Assembly (NCBI RefSeq): GCF_014297335.1
Contig: NZ_JACOQH010000011.1
Location: 12,385-76,384 of the forward strand
Source: Roseburia_D yibonii
GTDB lineage: Bacteria > Bacillota > Clostridia > Lachnospirales > Lachnospiraceae
Length of the DNA: 64,000 nucleotides
Direction of reading: 5' to 3'
Shown: one piece after another, positions 24,849 to 33,716 of the stretch
Layout: every line of letters starts with the position of its first letter
Numbering within the stretch: position 1 is the first letter of the stretch
Notes under the pieces: model-generated
What the model was told of the DNA's origin: nothing
The model's database searches: none
Seen by the model: only the letters and a program-made list of their open reading frames with translations
Translations under genes and position numbers: made by a program

Positions 24849-25993
24849 AGAATATCAAAAAAGCGCTGTCCTGTGGTTTCCCAGGTGGCGTTTTTTTTGG
24901 CGTTTTTATAGCCGGCTTCTGCAATCGAAGAAAGTCTTTGTTCATCGGAGAGCAGGGAAAAGATCTGCTGCGGCAGCAGTTCCATGTGATCCGTGTCATA
25001 AAAGACGAGATCCGTTCCGTCCTGATAGAGCCGGGTCAGCATATCGCTTCTGTCTGTGACTGCAACGCTTTTGTTTAACATGGCGGACGGGATCCGGTCA
25101 TGAGATCCGTTTTTAAATAAGGGCATGATGTTTAACGTGATCTTCGCGTCAGCCATCAGGGAAAAGGTATCCGCGTATGGAACACTCTCATGAAAGGACA
25201 CATTGCCGCCGGATAAAGGTGGCATTTTTTCCCAGTCGCCACCGTAAACGGAGAGTGGAACGCCGGCATCGGAGAGCGTGCGGATCAGTTTTTCCCGCAG
25301 AAACGCGCGTATATAGGTGTCTGCGAGAAAATATGCCTGCATGTGAAGCGGAAAATTTTCGGCGATCAGGCTGTCTGTCTCCGGGATCAGATCAGTTACG
25401 GCGTCTTCTAACGTGAGGCGCGGATCCAAAAGCATGCGGTCGATCAGTTTTTTGATGTCCGCCGCGAGAAAAGGCGGACAGTGCTCGATCGCATCGTAGA
25501 CTTCAGCGGGCGAAGTGTAGGTGCCTAGGAACAAAACGTCAGTGGAACGCTCTGCCATCGGCGGACAGATCGCAGCAGATTCACCAGTCATGGAAACCAC
25601 ATCCACACTTTTGATATGTGGATAATTCTTCAAAATATAGTCGCGGTGGTTGATATCCAGGCAGATTACATGAAAATCCATGAGCTGCTGTTTTAACATA
25701 TCGTGGTGGTAGAGCGGATGGTCGAGCAGTACATCATAAAACGGGGCTTGGATGTGGTCAAGAAAATAGGAACCGTCATCCATTTTTATTTTGGGAAGAT
25801 CGGAATTAAATTCAAGCACAGCGTCAAAGGACGCGCCGACGTAGCGTTCGAGATGTTCGATGGGTTCTTCCGAAGCCCTGAAATAAGTGACTTCACACCC
25901 GAGCTTTTCAAGCTCGCTGCCCAGACGGTCTTCAAAATAGAGATAAGAGTTGTAACAGACAGATTTTAACGCGCAGATCAGAATCTTTTTCAT
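24818..25993 (-). CDS. CgeB-like glycosyltransferase family protein
   Basis: The 391-residue protein looks like a GT-B glycosyltransferase of the CgeB/DUF3880 kind. It has an N-terminal Rossmann half starting KKILICALKSV, a central region, and a C-terminal Glyco_trans_1_2-type half (VPYADTFSLMADAKITLNIMP, then NGSHDRIPSAMLNKSVAVTDRS). CgeB in Bacillus acts in spore outer-layer maturation; in gut Clostridia such proteins often modify surface or flagellar structures. GAGGATC on the coding strand precedes the ATG. The last 31 bases overlap the end of the debranching gene. Acceptor and donor are unknown. Confidence 0.75.
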   Translation of the reverse strand: MKKILICALKSVCYNSYLYFEDRLGSELEKLGCEVTYFRASEEPIEHLERYVGASFDAVLEFNSDLPKIKMDDGSYFLDHIQAPFYDVLLDHPLYHHDMLKQQLMDFHVICLDINHRDYILKNYPHIKSVDVVSMTGESAAICPPMAERSTDVLFLGTYTSPAEVYDAIEHCPPFLAADIKKLIDRMLLDPRLTLEDAVTDLIPETDSLIAENFPLHMQAYFLADTYIRAFLREKLIRTLSDAGVPLSVYGGDWEKMPPLSGGNVSFHESVPYADTFSLMADAKITLNIMPLFKNGSHDRIPSAMLNKSVAVTDRSDMLTRLYQDGTDLVFYDTDHMELLPQQIFSLLSDEQRLSSIAEAGYKNAKKNATWETTGQRFFDILYKNGRMSSV

Positions 25994-26120
25994 GAGGATC
26001 CTCCTACTAAATTACTATGTATTTTCTAAGAAACAGCATAGCATAACTGAAATAAGTTTGCTATACTTATTACAGATTGAGGCGTGCGCTTCCGGCACGC
26101 AGGGAAACGGAGGAAAAAGA

Positions 26121-26303
26121 TTGGCGAAACAGGCGAGCTGCGATACCTGCAGCAATTATGTGTTTGACGAGGAGGAAGACGCTTATCTGTGCGAAGTGAG
26201 CTTTGACGAGGATGAGATGGCACACTTTCTGTTACATCCGCACTTTGAGTGTCCGTATTATTCCTATGATGACGAGTACCGCATTGTGCGTCATCAGATG
26301 TAA
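26121..26303 (+). CDS. Small Cys-containing protein, DUF6472-like
   Basis: A 60-residue acidic protein starts with TTG at 26121, seven bases after GGAGG. It has CDTCSNY near the start, CEVSFDEDEMAHFL in the middle and ECPYYSYDDEYRIVRHQM at the end. This layout matches the small DUF6472 family found in Lachnospiraceae. The four cysteines could bind zinc. The upstream frame extends to 25992 but has no start context. Function unknown. Confidence 0.75.
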   Translation: MAKQASCDTCSNYVFDEEEDAYLCEVSFDEDEMAHFLLHPHFECPYYSYDDEYRIVRHQM

Positions 26304-26384
26304 AAAAGGTTGCAATTTAAAATACCGGATGGTATGATTAGGTGCTGATAATCAAAAGCAGGACAAGGAACAGGTGTACAAAGT

Positions 26385-26615
26385 ATGGAAAATAAGTTTT
26401 GTTTCTTAAAAGGGCTGGTAGAATGTGAATCCGGCCGGATTCAGGACTGCAACATGAAGAGACTGAATAAATGTCCGTTGGAAGAAAAAAAGGAAGAACC
26501 GAAAAAACCGGTACAGCAGGCATTCTGCTATCTGAAAGGACTGGTGGACTGTGAGCCGTGTGATGTGCAGGACTGCAATATCAAACGGGTCAGGGAATGT
26601 CCGAGAAACAAGTAG
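26385..26615 (+). CDS. Small Cys-rich protein with two internal repeats
   Basis: This 76-residue protein consists of two copies of a roughly 27-residue unit separated by a Lys/Glu/Pro linker. Unit 1 (about 4-29) and unit 2 (about 47-72) share the pattern FC-x-LKGLV-x-CE-x4-QDCN-x-KR-x4-CP. Each has four cysteines, suggesting two small metal-binding or disulfide modules. I do not know the family. An ACAAAGT-type upstream site is weak. A terminator follows at 26634. Confidence 0.65.
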   Translation: MENKFCFLKGLVECESGRIQDCNMKRLNKCPLEEKKEEPKKPVQQAFCYLKGLVDCEPCDVQDCNIKRVRECPRNK

Positions 26616-26633
26616 GAAATAAGTGAAAAAGGG

Positions 26634-26672
26634 GAGGCACAGCCGCAGGGAAGCGGTTTGTGTCTCTTTTTA
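26634..26672 (+). terminator. Intrinsic terminator
   Basis: GAGGCACA (26634-26641) pairs with TGTGTCTC (26659-26666), with an inner CCGC/GCGG pairing, followed by five T residues. It closes the small Cys-rich gene. Confidence 0.8.
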
Positions 26673-26707
26673 AAACGCAGTTTTTTTAGAAAAATGCGGT
26701 AAAACTA

Positions 26708-26736
26708 TTGCCATTTTTAACTTAAAAAAATATACT
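26708..26736 (+). promoter_or_regulatory. Promoter of the FIST operon
   Basis: TTGCCA (26708-26713) and TATACT (26731-26736) are 17 bases apart, with a start at 26770 after AAGGAGG. Confidence 0.75.
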
Positions 26737-26769
26737 GGAATTTATAGGGAATGAAGGAGGAATTGTGGC

Positions 26770-27858
26770 ATGAAAGCATTTGTCGGAACCGGGCACGGAA
26801 GCCCGAAGGATGCTGTGGCACAGGCAACACAGGGGCTTAGTGCACCACAGGCGATTTTGTTTATGGCACCGTATGATATGGCGGGGGAAGTTGCGGCGTT
26901 GCTTATGGCAGCTTATCCGGATACGCCATCGATCGGAACGATCGGAACCAAACTTGTAAATGGACAGGTCAGTGATACCAATGTTGCGGTACTCGGGCTG
27001 TTTGAGGACGCGAAGACGAGCCTTGGCGTGATCGAGCATATCAGTGCATGTCCGGTTGCGTGCGCGGGAGAGATCGAGCGCAGGATTTCACAGGTATCTC
27101 CGGGCAGGGACGATACCGTCTGCATCGAATACTGTACCGGTGCGGAGGAAAAACTCGTAACGACATTTACAGCCTGCTTCGAGAAAAAGGGGATCAAACT
27201 GGCAGGTGGTACGGTATTTGGAGTGCCGGACGGCAAAAAGCCGGTCGTGGCATACAATGGCAGACTGTATGAGGATGCCTGCGTATACGCGATCATCAAA
27301 AATACGACAGGAAAAGTAAGAGTATATAAGGAAAATATCTATGAAAAACAGTCCGCACAGTCACATTTCGCGACAAGAGTCGATGTGTCAAGAAAGGCAC
27401 TGATGGAACTCGATGGCAGGCCGGCAGCGGAGGTATACAGTAAGGAGCTCGGTGTGCCGCGTGACAAGATCGTGGACAACGTGTTGGTCAATCCGATGGG
27501 ACGTGCGGTCGGTGACCAGGTATTTATCTCGTCGATGATGGGCATGGAGCCGGATGGCACACTGGTCAACTACAAGCGGATCAACAAAAATGACTGCATT
27601 TATTTCTTAAGTCTCGGGGATTATAAAGAGACAGAGCAAAGAACCAGAGAGCAGATCAAAAGCGAGATGCCGCGGATCTCACTGGTATTATCGGTGGACT
27701 GCATTTATCGCTATCTGCTGTATGAGAAAGAAGGATATTTTAATACATACGCGAAAGACATGGCATCCCTTGGAAAGCATATGGGCGTTGTCGGAGGCGG
27801 AGAACAGTACAATAATCAGCATGTGAACCAGACGATGGTATGTGCGGTATTTGAATAG
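26770..27858 (+). CDS. FIST domain sensory protein
   Basis: The 362-residue soluble protein has an N-terminal FIST domain (about 30-200, with GEVAALLMAAYPDTPSIGTIG and GGTVFGVPDGKKPVVAYNG) and a C-terminal FIST_C domain (about 220-350, ending GVVGGGEQYNNQHVNQTMVCAVF). FIST proteins are thought to sense small ligands, possibly amino acids, and often stand next to signalling modules. Here the next gene, 12 bases on, is a cytosolic chemoreceptor-like protein, which supports a sensor-transducer pair. No membrane helices are present. Confidence 0.88.
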   Translation: MKAFVGTGHGSPKDAVAQATQGLSAPQAILFMAPYDMAGEVAALLMAAYPDTPSIGTIGTKLVNGQVSDTNVAVLGLFEDAKTSLGVIEHISACPVACAGEIERRISQVSPGRDDTVCIEYCTGAEEKLVTTFTACFEKKGIKLAGGTVFGVPDGKKPVVAYNGRLYEDACVYAIIKNTTGKVRVYKENIYEKQSAQSHFATRVDVSRKALMELDGRPAAEVYSKELGVPRDKIVDNVLVNPMGRAVGDQVFISSMMGMEPDGTLVNYKRINKNDCIYFLSLGDYKETEQRTREQIKSEMPRISLVLSVDCIYRYLLYEKEGYFNTYAKDMASLGKHMGVVGGGEQYNNQHVNQTMVCAVFE

Positions 27859-27870
27859 AGGAGGAATGTT

Positions 27871-28845
27871 ATGTTCGGAAGAAAAAAAGAGGAAGTACAG
27901 GAGATGACGGTGCATACCGCACAGCATGGAAAGAAAGGAAATGTGAAGGAATATCTGGATTCCATGTCCTATCTGAGCCGTTTCGTCATTGAAAAGAAGG
28001 AAGCACTCGTGGAAGAGGAAATGAAAGCAATCCGCGAGATCGACAAGGTAAAGGATTCCTACACGGAAGTGATCGAGCACAATGCTGCGGTCAGCGACGC
28101 GGTAGACGCTTTCCAGACAGAATTCGCAAAGATCGGAGAGATCTCCGGACAGTTCAATGATGTGATCCAGGGCGTTACCACGGTATCGGATGGCGCGATC
28201 GAAGACATCCGTGAGTTAAAGGAGAGCTCTGCAAAGGTGGAGGAACAGTTCACTGAGATCGGAAAGATCTACGATGAATTTCAGGCGCGTTTTGATGAGA
28301 TCCGCGCGACCATGCAAAATATCGTAGGCATCGCAAATCAGACCAATCTGCTCGCGCTGAACGCGTCCATCGAGGCGGCAAGAGCCGGAGAGCACGGAAA
28401 AGGATTCGCGGTAGTTGCGGATGAGGTAACGAAGCTCTCGATCGGGATCAAGGAACTGGTTGGAGACGTAAATAAGAGTATGGAAGGTCTGGAGGCAAGT
28501 TCGGAGAATCTGACCAAGTCACTGGGCGGAGTGCGCGAAGCGCTCGATGAGTCCCGCACCCAGATGGAAAACACCGAAGAGGTCTTCCAGAAGATCAATC
28601 AGTCGGTTTCCGGTGTTGAGGATGTACATCAGGGGATCAATCAGGTCGTAGATCACTGCACGGGCAAGGTAGAGCGGATCCAGAGCAGCATGGATACTCA
28701 TGAGAAACAGTATGAGCAGGTCAGAACAAATATCGATGACTTAAAGAGTCTCATGACCCAGAAGGGATTCATTTACGAGGACATTTCCAACATGATGGAA
28801 CAGGCGGAACCGTTGATCAAAAACATTTCCGCGGAACTGGAATAA
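27871..28845 (+). CDS. Cytosolic methyl-accepting chemotaxis-type signalling protein
   Basis: This 324-residue, largely coiled-coil protein contains the hairpin tip of MCP signalling domains (NQTNLLALNASIEAARAGEHGKGFAVVADEV, shown here only by its ends NQTNLLALNAS and GFAVVADEV, about residues 155-190). It has no membrane segments and no ligand-binding domain of its own. It follows the FIST gene closely and probably transmits the FIST signal to CheA/CheW or a related partner encoded elsewhere. GGAGGAATG provides a strong ribosome-binding site. Confidence 0.9.
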   Translation: MFGRKKEEVQEMTVHTAQHGKKGNVKEYLDSMSYLSRFVIEKKEALVEEEMKAIREIDKVKDSYTEVIEHNAAVSDAVDAFQTEFAKIGEISGQFNDVIQGVTTVSDGAIEDIRELKESSAKVEEQFTEIGKIYDEFQARFDEIRATMQNIVGIANQTNLLALNASIEAARAGEHGKGFAVVADEVTKLSIGIKELVGDVNKSMEGLEASSENLTKSLGGVREALDESRTQMENTEEVFQKINQSVSGVEDVHQGINQVVDHCTGKVERIQSSMDTHEKQYEQVRTNIDDLKSLMTQKGFIYEDISNMMEQAEPLIKNISAELE

Positions 28846-28848
28846 CAG

Positions 28849-30015
28849 ATGCGTTTTTTTCATATATCCGATCTTCATATCGGAAAACAGCTTCACCGCT
28901 ATTCCATGCGGTCTGAGCAGGAAGACATTTTAAATAAGATTGTCTGCGCTGTGAAAAAAGAACAGCCGGACGCGATCGCGATCGCCGGGGACATCTACGA
29001 CAAGTCGGTGCCGTCGGCGGAAGCGGTTGCTCTTTTTGATCATTTTCTGACGGTAATGAAAGAGCAGGCGCCACAGGTGCCGCTTCTTATCATCGCCGGA
29101 AATCATGACTCGGCAGAGCGGCTCGATTACGCAAGGGAGCTTCTGACCAAAAATCAGGTCTATATCTCCGGGATGCCGCCGCGTACAGAGGGAGAATATT
29201 TAAAGAAGGTCACACTGCAGGATGCGTATGGGGCGGTGAATTTTTATCTTATGCCGTTTATTAAGCCGTTTTTTGTCCGGAGCCTGTTAAAGGAAAGTGA
29301 TACGCTTACCTATGACGCGGCGGTGCGCGGGGTACTTGCGAGAGAACAGATCGACCGCACAGAGCGAAATGTCATTCTCTCCCATCAGTTTTATGTGGCG
29401 GGAGGCAGCAGGCCCAAGACGAGTGAATCCGAGATCGCTGTGGCAGGCGGGATTGACGAGGTGGATGTCTCGGTGCTTGCGCCGTTTGACTACGCGGCGC
29501 TCGGTCATATCCACAGACCGCAGAAGATCGGAAAGGAGCAGTACCGTTACTGCGGGACGCCGCTCAAATATTCGGTCAGTGAAGAACATCAGGCAAAGAG
29601 CATTACCTGTGTGGAGTTAAAAGAAAAGGGAACGGAACCGGTCATAACACAGATCGGGTTAGAACCGCTCAGAGAACTCCGAAGCCTGCGGGGAACACTT
29701 TCCGAGGTGCTTTCCCTTGCGACAGAGGAAAATAAGGATGATTTTTTAAGTATCACGCTGACAGACGAGATCGATCCCTATCAGCCCAAGGAACGGCTGA
29801 TGGAGGTGTACTCCCATATCCTGGAAGTCCGTGTGGACAATGCAAGGACCAGACGGATCTTATCGGAAGCAGTAGAAGAATTAAAGTTGGAGGATCCGGT
29901 GGAAGTCTTTGCGCAGTTCTTTGAAAATATGCAGGCGCGTCCGATGTCTGAGGCGGAGAAGCGGGTCATGACAGAGATCTTTGCAAAAGCTGCGGAAGGG
30001 GAGGCGAACGGATGA
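28849..30015 (+). CDS. sbcD: Exonuclease SbcD
   Basis: SbcD is the Mre11-type nuclease of the SbcCD complex, which cuts hairpins and protein-blocked DNA ends. The 388-residue protein has the phosphoesterase motifs in order: SDLHIG, GDIYDKS, GNHDS, LSHQFYV and GHIHRPQ. The C-terminal part forms the capping and SbcC-binding regions. It begins three bases after the MCP stop with a weak ribosome-binding site, so it may be read through from the FIST operon. Its stop overlaps sbcC as ATGA. Confidence 0.95.
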   Translation: MRFFHISDLHIGKQLHRYSMRSEQEDILNKIVCAVKKEQPDAIAIAGDIYDKSVPSAEAVALFDHFLTVMKEQAPQVPLLIIAGNHDSAERLDYARELLTKNQVYISGMPPRTEGEYLKKVTLQDAYGAVNFYLMPFIKPFFVRSLLKESDTLTYDAAVRGVLAREQIDRTERNVILSHQFYVAGGSRPKTSESEIAVAGGIDEVDVSVLAPFDYAALGHIHRPQKIGKEQYRYCGTPLKYSVSEEHQAKSITCVELKEKGTEPVITQIGLEPLRELRSLRGTLSEVLSLATEENKDDFLSITLTDEIDPYQPKERLMEVYSHILEVRVDNARTRRILSEAVEELKLEDPVEVFAQFFENMQARPMSEAEKRVMTEIFAKAAEGEANG

Positions 30016-32819
30016 GACCGGTAAAACTTCTTTTGTCTGCGTTTGGTTCTTATGCCACAAAGACAATGATCGATTTTGAACAGGCGAGGCAGGGGCTCTT
30101 TCTGATCACCGGAGATACTGGTTCGGGAAAGACGACGATCTTTGACGCAATCACCTACGCGCTTTACGGGGAGACCAGCGGCGGTATGCGAAGCGGAAGC
30201 ATGATGCGCAGCCAGTATGCCGCGGAAGATGAAAAAACCTATGTGGAATTCTCCTTTGAGTATCGGGGCGATGTTTATCAGATCCGGCGGAATCCCGAGT
30301 ACCGGATCACAAAACATCTGAAGAACGGAAAGATAAAGGAGCAGAAGGTGGCGGCAGCAGTCGAGCTGACGCTTCCGGATGGCATGGTATTTCCGGGAAA
30401 GAAAAAGGAGACTGACGAAAAGATCGCGGAACTCATCGGACTGGATGTAAAACAGTTTACACAGATCGCGATGATCGCGCAGGGAGATTTCCTGAAGCTT
30501 TTGTATACAAAGACCGAGGAACGCAAGCTGATCTTTTCGCGGATCTTTCAGACGACGCTTTATTACCGGGTTCAGGAAGAATTAAAGAAGCGTTTTTTTG
30601 CGCTGGATGAAAAATTAAGCTACAACCGCCAGGCAATTTTACAGGAGACCGCAAGGATCCGCTGTATGGATCCGGAGCAAAAGGAACAGTTGCGCGGGCT
30701 GGGCGAACAGACCCTGCTTCCGGTGGAGGAATACTGCGCACTCACCGGGGAAATCTGCAGGCGCGGCAAAAAGGAAGAAAAAGACGAACAGAAAAAGTTA
30801 GAGACCGTGCAGGGTGCCGTGCGGGAACTGACGGGAGCGCTTGCGAAAGCACTGGAACAAAAGAAATTAAAAGAGCAGCTGATGGAGGCGCAGACGCAGC
30901 TTGCGGAGCAGGAACAGAGAGGCACGCTTCTTGCGGAGGCAAAACAAAAGACAGCGGAAGACCGAAAGAAGCAGGAGCCGGAGCTGTTAGAACAGCAGGT
31001 TGCCGCAAAACAGGCACTGGAACGCTTTGACGCGCTGGAAGAAAAGGTGAAGGCGGAACAGAAAGCAAAAGAAGCGCTTGCAGCCGCGAAAGAAGCGTTT
31101 GCGGCATTGGAAGAAAAAGAAAAGAAATTAAAGGAAACGTACGAACTTTCGCAACAGAAGCTGCAACAGCTGCAAAATACAGAGAGCAGACTGGCGGAGG
31201 CAAGGGAAAAAGAGCGGATCTGCGCACAGAGCTGCCAGGAGATCCGTGAGTTAAGGGAAGGCAGCCGGCAGTGGGAACGGGAACAGAAAAGGGAACAGAA
31301 ATGCAGGGAAAAACTGCTTTTTGCGGAGCAGGAAGCAAAGCGGCTTATTTACCGCTATGAGACGGATTATGAGCAGTTCCTTTTTGCGCAGGCAGGCATT
31401 CTGGCGGAACATCTTAACGATGGAGAACCATGCCCGGTCTGTGGAGCAACGGAGCATCCGAAGCCTGCGAAACTAAGCGCTGGCGCACCGTCGGAAGCCT
31501 GCATCCGAAAAGAAAAAGAAGAGAGCGAGCAGGCGAAAAAAGAAAGAGAACAGTGTCATCTCGCGTTTGTGGCACAGGGCGAAAAAACACAGGCTGCCAA
31601 AAACAGGTGTGAGGAACAGTGGAAACGGTGTGTGGAGGCATTAAAAGCCCAGGAGCAGGATGTTACGGATGCCGCCGGGCAAATGCCGGATACCGGACAG
31701 ATCGAAGCACTTTTGAAACAGATGGGAAAGCTGGAAGCGGAGGCGCATGAAAAAGCCGAAGCCGCAAGGAAGGAAGATCTTGCGCGGATACAGCTGCAAA
31801 AGCAGGCGGAAGAACAAAAAGAACAGCTTGCGGCGCTTGCCGCAGAGGTTGAGACAGAGCGAAAGGCGGAAACTTCGCTGGAGCTTGCGTGGCTGGAAAA
31901 ACAAAAAGAGCGCGCGGTCTGGCAGGAGACTTTGGTGTACGCCGACAAGAAAGAGGCAGAGAACGTAAAAAACAGCCTGGAAGCGCGGTTAAAGGCGTTA
32001 CAGGAGGCAGAGACACTGGCACAGCAGGCGTACCATGAGTGGGAGAAAACGTGCAGTCTTTTGAGAGGAACTATCGCGGCGGGCGAAAAAGCGCTGAAAG
32101 AGGGAAAAGAAGAAGATACGGAGGCGTTGCGGGAAGCACTCGAAGAAAAGAGCGGACTGCAGAAGGCGGCGGAAAAAAGACTTGCGGAGCTGCACAGCGA
32201 GAACGGCGTGAACGAAGCCGTGCTCACCGAGTTGAAAAAATATGCCGCGCAGCGAAAAGATATGGAACAGGAAGCGGCGGTGCTTGAAATATTGAGCAAG
32301 ACCGCAAACGGCAGGCTCGGCGGAATGGCAAAGCTTGACCTGGAAACTTATGTGCAGCGGCAGTATTTCCGGCAGATCATCGTGCAGGCAAACCGGAGGC
32401 TGGTCGTCATGTCGCAGGGACAGTTTGTCTTAAAGTTAAAGGACAGCGAGAGCGCGGGAAAGAGCAAAAACGAGGGACTTGATCTTTCGGTATACAGTCT
32501 GGTGACAGATACCGTGCGCGACGTAAAGACTTTATCCGGCGGGGAAGCTTTTATGGCGGCACTTTCCATGGCGCTCGGGCTTTCGGATATCGTACAGCGG
32601 ACGGCGGGAGCGGTGCATCTGGATATGATGTTTATCGATGAGGGCTTTGGCTCGCTGGATGACGGTGCGCGCGAGCAGGCGATCCGTGTGCTCCGTGATC
32701 TTGCCGGGGAAAACGGTGTGGTCGGGATCATTTCGCATGTCGCGGAATTAAAGGACGGCATCGAAAAGAAACTGATCGTAAAAAAGACCGAACGTGGCAG
32801 TACCGTGTCATGGGGCTAG
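30012..32819 (+). CDS. sbcC: Exonuclease SbcC
   Basis: SbcC is the Rad50-type SMC-like ATPase partner of SbcD. The 935-residue protein has a Walker A motif (GDTGSGKTT, near residue 35), long coiled-coil arms rich in Glu/Lys/Gln/Ala, and a zinc hook CPVC at about residues 474-477 (GEPCPVCGATEHP) in the middle. The C-terminal half has the signature LSGGEAFMAALSMALGLS and Walker B MMFIDEGFGSLD. It is shorter than the E. coli protein but normal for Firmicutes. Start overlaps the sbcD stop. A terminator lies at 32875. Confidence 0.95.
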   Translation: MRPVKLLLSAFGSYATKTMIDFEQARQGLFLITGDTGSGKTTIFDAITYALYGETSGGMRSGSMMRSQYAAEDEKTYVEFSFEYRGDVYQIRRNPEYRITKHLKNGKIKEQKVAAAVELTLPDGMVFPGKKKETDEKIAELIGLDVKQFTQIAMIAQGDFLKLLYTKTEERKLIFSRIFQTTLYYRVQEELKKRFFALDEKLSYNRQAILQETARIRCMDPEQKEQLRGLGEQTLLPVEEYCALTGEICRRGKKEEKDEQKKLETVQGAVRELTGALAKALEQKKLKEQLMEAQTQLAEQEQRGTLLAEAKQKTAEDRKKQEPELLEQQVAAKQALERFDALEEKVKAEQKAKEALAAAKEAFAALEEKEKKLKETYELSQQKLQQLQNTESRLAEAREKERICAQSCQEIRELREGSRQWEREQKREQKCREKLLFAEQEAKRLIYRYETDYEQFLFAQAGILAEHLNDGEPCPVCGATEHPKPAKLSAGAPSEACIRKEKEESEQAKKEREQCHLAFVAQGEKTQAAKNRCEEQWKRCVEALKAQEQDVTDAAGQMPDTGQIEALLKQMGKLEAEAHEKAEAARKEDLARIQLQKQAEEQKEQLAALAAEVETERKAETSLELAWLEKQKERAVWQETLVYADKKEAENVKNSLEARLKALQEAETLAQQAYHEWEKTCSLLRGTIAAGEKALKEGKEEDTEALREALEEKSGLQKAAEKRLAELHSENGVNEAVLTELKKYAAQRKDMEQEAAVLEILSKTANGRLGGMAKLDLETYVQRQYFRQIIVQANRRLVVMSQGQFVLKLKDSESAGKSKNEGLDLSVYSLVTDTVRDVKTLSGGEAFMAALSMALGLSDIVQRTAGAVHLDMMFIDEGFGSLDDGAREQAIRVLRDLAGENGVVGIISHVAELKDGIEKKLIVKKTERGSTVSWG

Positions 32820-32874
32820 GCAAATGCGGACAAACGTGCTACAATAAATATCCGGTAAGAAAGAGGAAAAACGG

Positions 32875-32900
32875 CAGGCGGCAGATGACCGCCTGTTTTT
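32875..32900 (+). terminator. Intrinsic terminator after sbcC
   Basis: CAGGCGG (32875-32881) pairs with CCGCCTG (32889-32895), followed by five T residues, 21 bases before murI. Confidence 0.8.
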
Positions 32901-32920
32901 AAAGATCGTGAGGGAAAGCT

Positions 32921-33691
32921 ATGGATATATCGCAGGCACCGGTCGGTGTATTCGACTCAGGCGTTGGCGGGATCAGCGTGTTACGGGAACTGGTGAAGCT
33001 GATGCCGAATGAAAATTATATTTATTATGGAGATTCCAAAAACGCGCCGTATGGTCCGAAAACGGTAGAAGAGGTGCGCAGGCTGACCGTAGAGCATATT
33101 GATTTTTTAGTGGAGCGTGGCGCGAAAGCGATCGTGGTGGCATGTAACACAGCGACGAGCGCGGCGATCGATCTGCTCCGGGAAAAATATCCGGATATGC
33201 CGGTCGTCGGGATCGAACCGGCGTTAAAACCGGCGGTTCTGTCAAAGCAGAATGCCAGGGTGTTAGTCATGGCGACACCGATGACGATCCGGGAAGAGAA
33301 ATTTCATCATCTGATGCAGGAATATGAGGCGCAGGCAGAGATCTATCCGTTAGCTTGTCCGGGGCTTCCGGAGTTTGTGGAAGCGGGAGATCTGGACGGA
33401 GAAGATTTAAAAGCGTATTTAAGTGAAAAATTCGCGCCGTATCAGGGCAAAGTAGACGCGGTCGTGCTCGGATGTACCCATTATCCGTTTGTGCGCCCGG
33501 TCATTCAAGAGCTGCTCGGAAGCAGTGTCGCGGTGTTTGACGGAGGAGCAGGTACCGCACGTGAGCTGCGCCGCAGAATGCGGGAGAGCGGGATTTTAAA
33601 CCCTTCCGGAGAAAAGGGAGAGATCTCGATCTTAAACAGCAGGGAGACAGCAGAAGAGATCGCACTCTGCGAAAAACTGCTTTCTTTGTAA
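32921..33691 (+). CDS. murI: Glutamate racemase
   Basis: MurI makes D-glutamate for peptidoglycan. The 256-residue protein has both catalytic cysteine motifs (VACNTATSAA near residue 72 and VLGCTHYPFV near 185) and the N-terminal GVFDSGVGGISVLREL phosphate/substrate loop with YYGDSKNAPYG. Length and motif order are normal. It starts 20 bases after a terminator, so it either has its own weak promoter within 32820-32875 or depends on read-through. The convergent histidine kinase gene ends 25 bases after its stop. Confidence 0.94.
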   Translation: MDISQAPVGVFDSGVGGISVLRELVKLMPNENYIYYGDSKNAPYGPKTVEEVRRLTVEHIDFLVERGAKAIVVACNTATSAAIDLLREKYPDMPVVGIEPALKPAVLSKQNARVLVMATPMTIREEKFHHLMQEYEAQAEIYPLACPGLPEFVEAGDLDGEDLKAYLSEKFAPYQGKVDAVVLGCTHYPFVRPVIQELLGSSVAVFDGGAGTARELRRRMRESGILNPSGEKGEISILNSRETAEEIALCEKLLSL

Positions 33692-33716
33692 GAAGTGATA
33701 AAAAAGTCCGCAGTGG

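Noticed and set aside
30620..32300. Long minus-strand open frames within sbcC
   Set aside because: They are shadows of the Lys/Glu-rich coiled coil in sbcC and encode low-complexity Ser/Phe/Cys-rich sequence with no start context.
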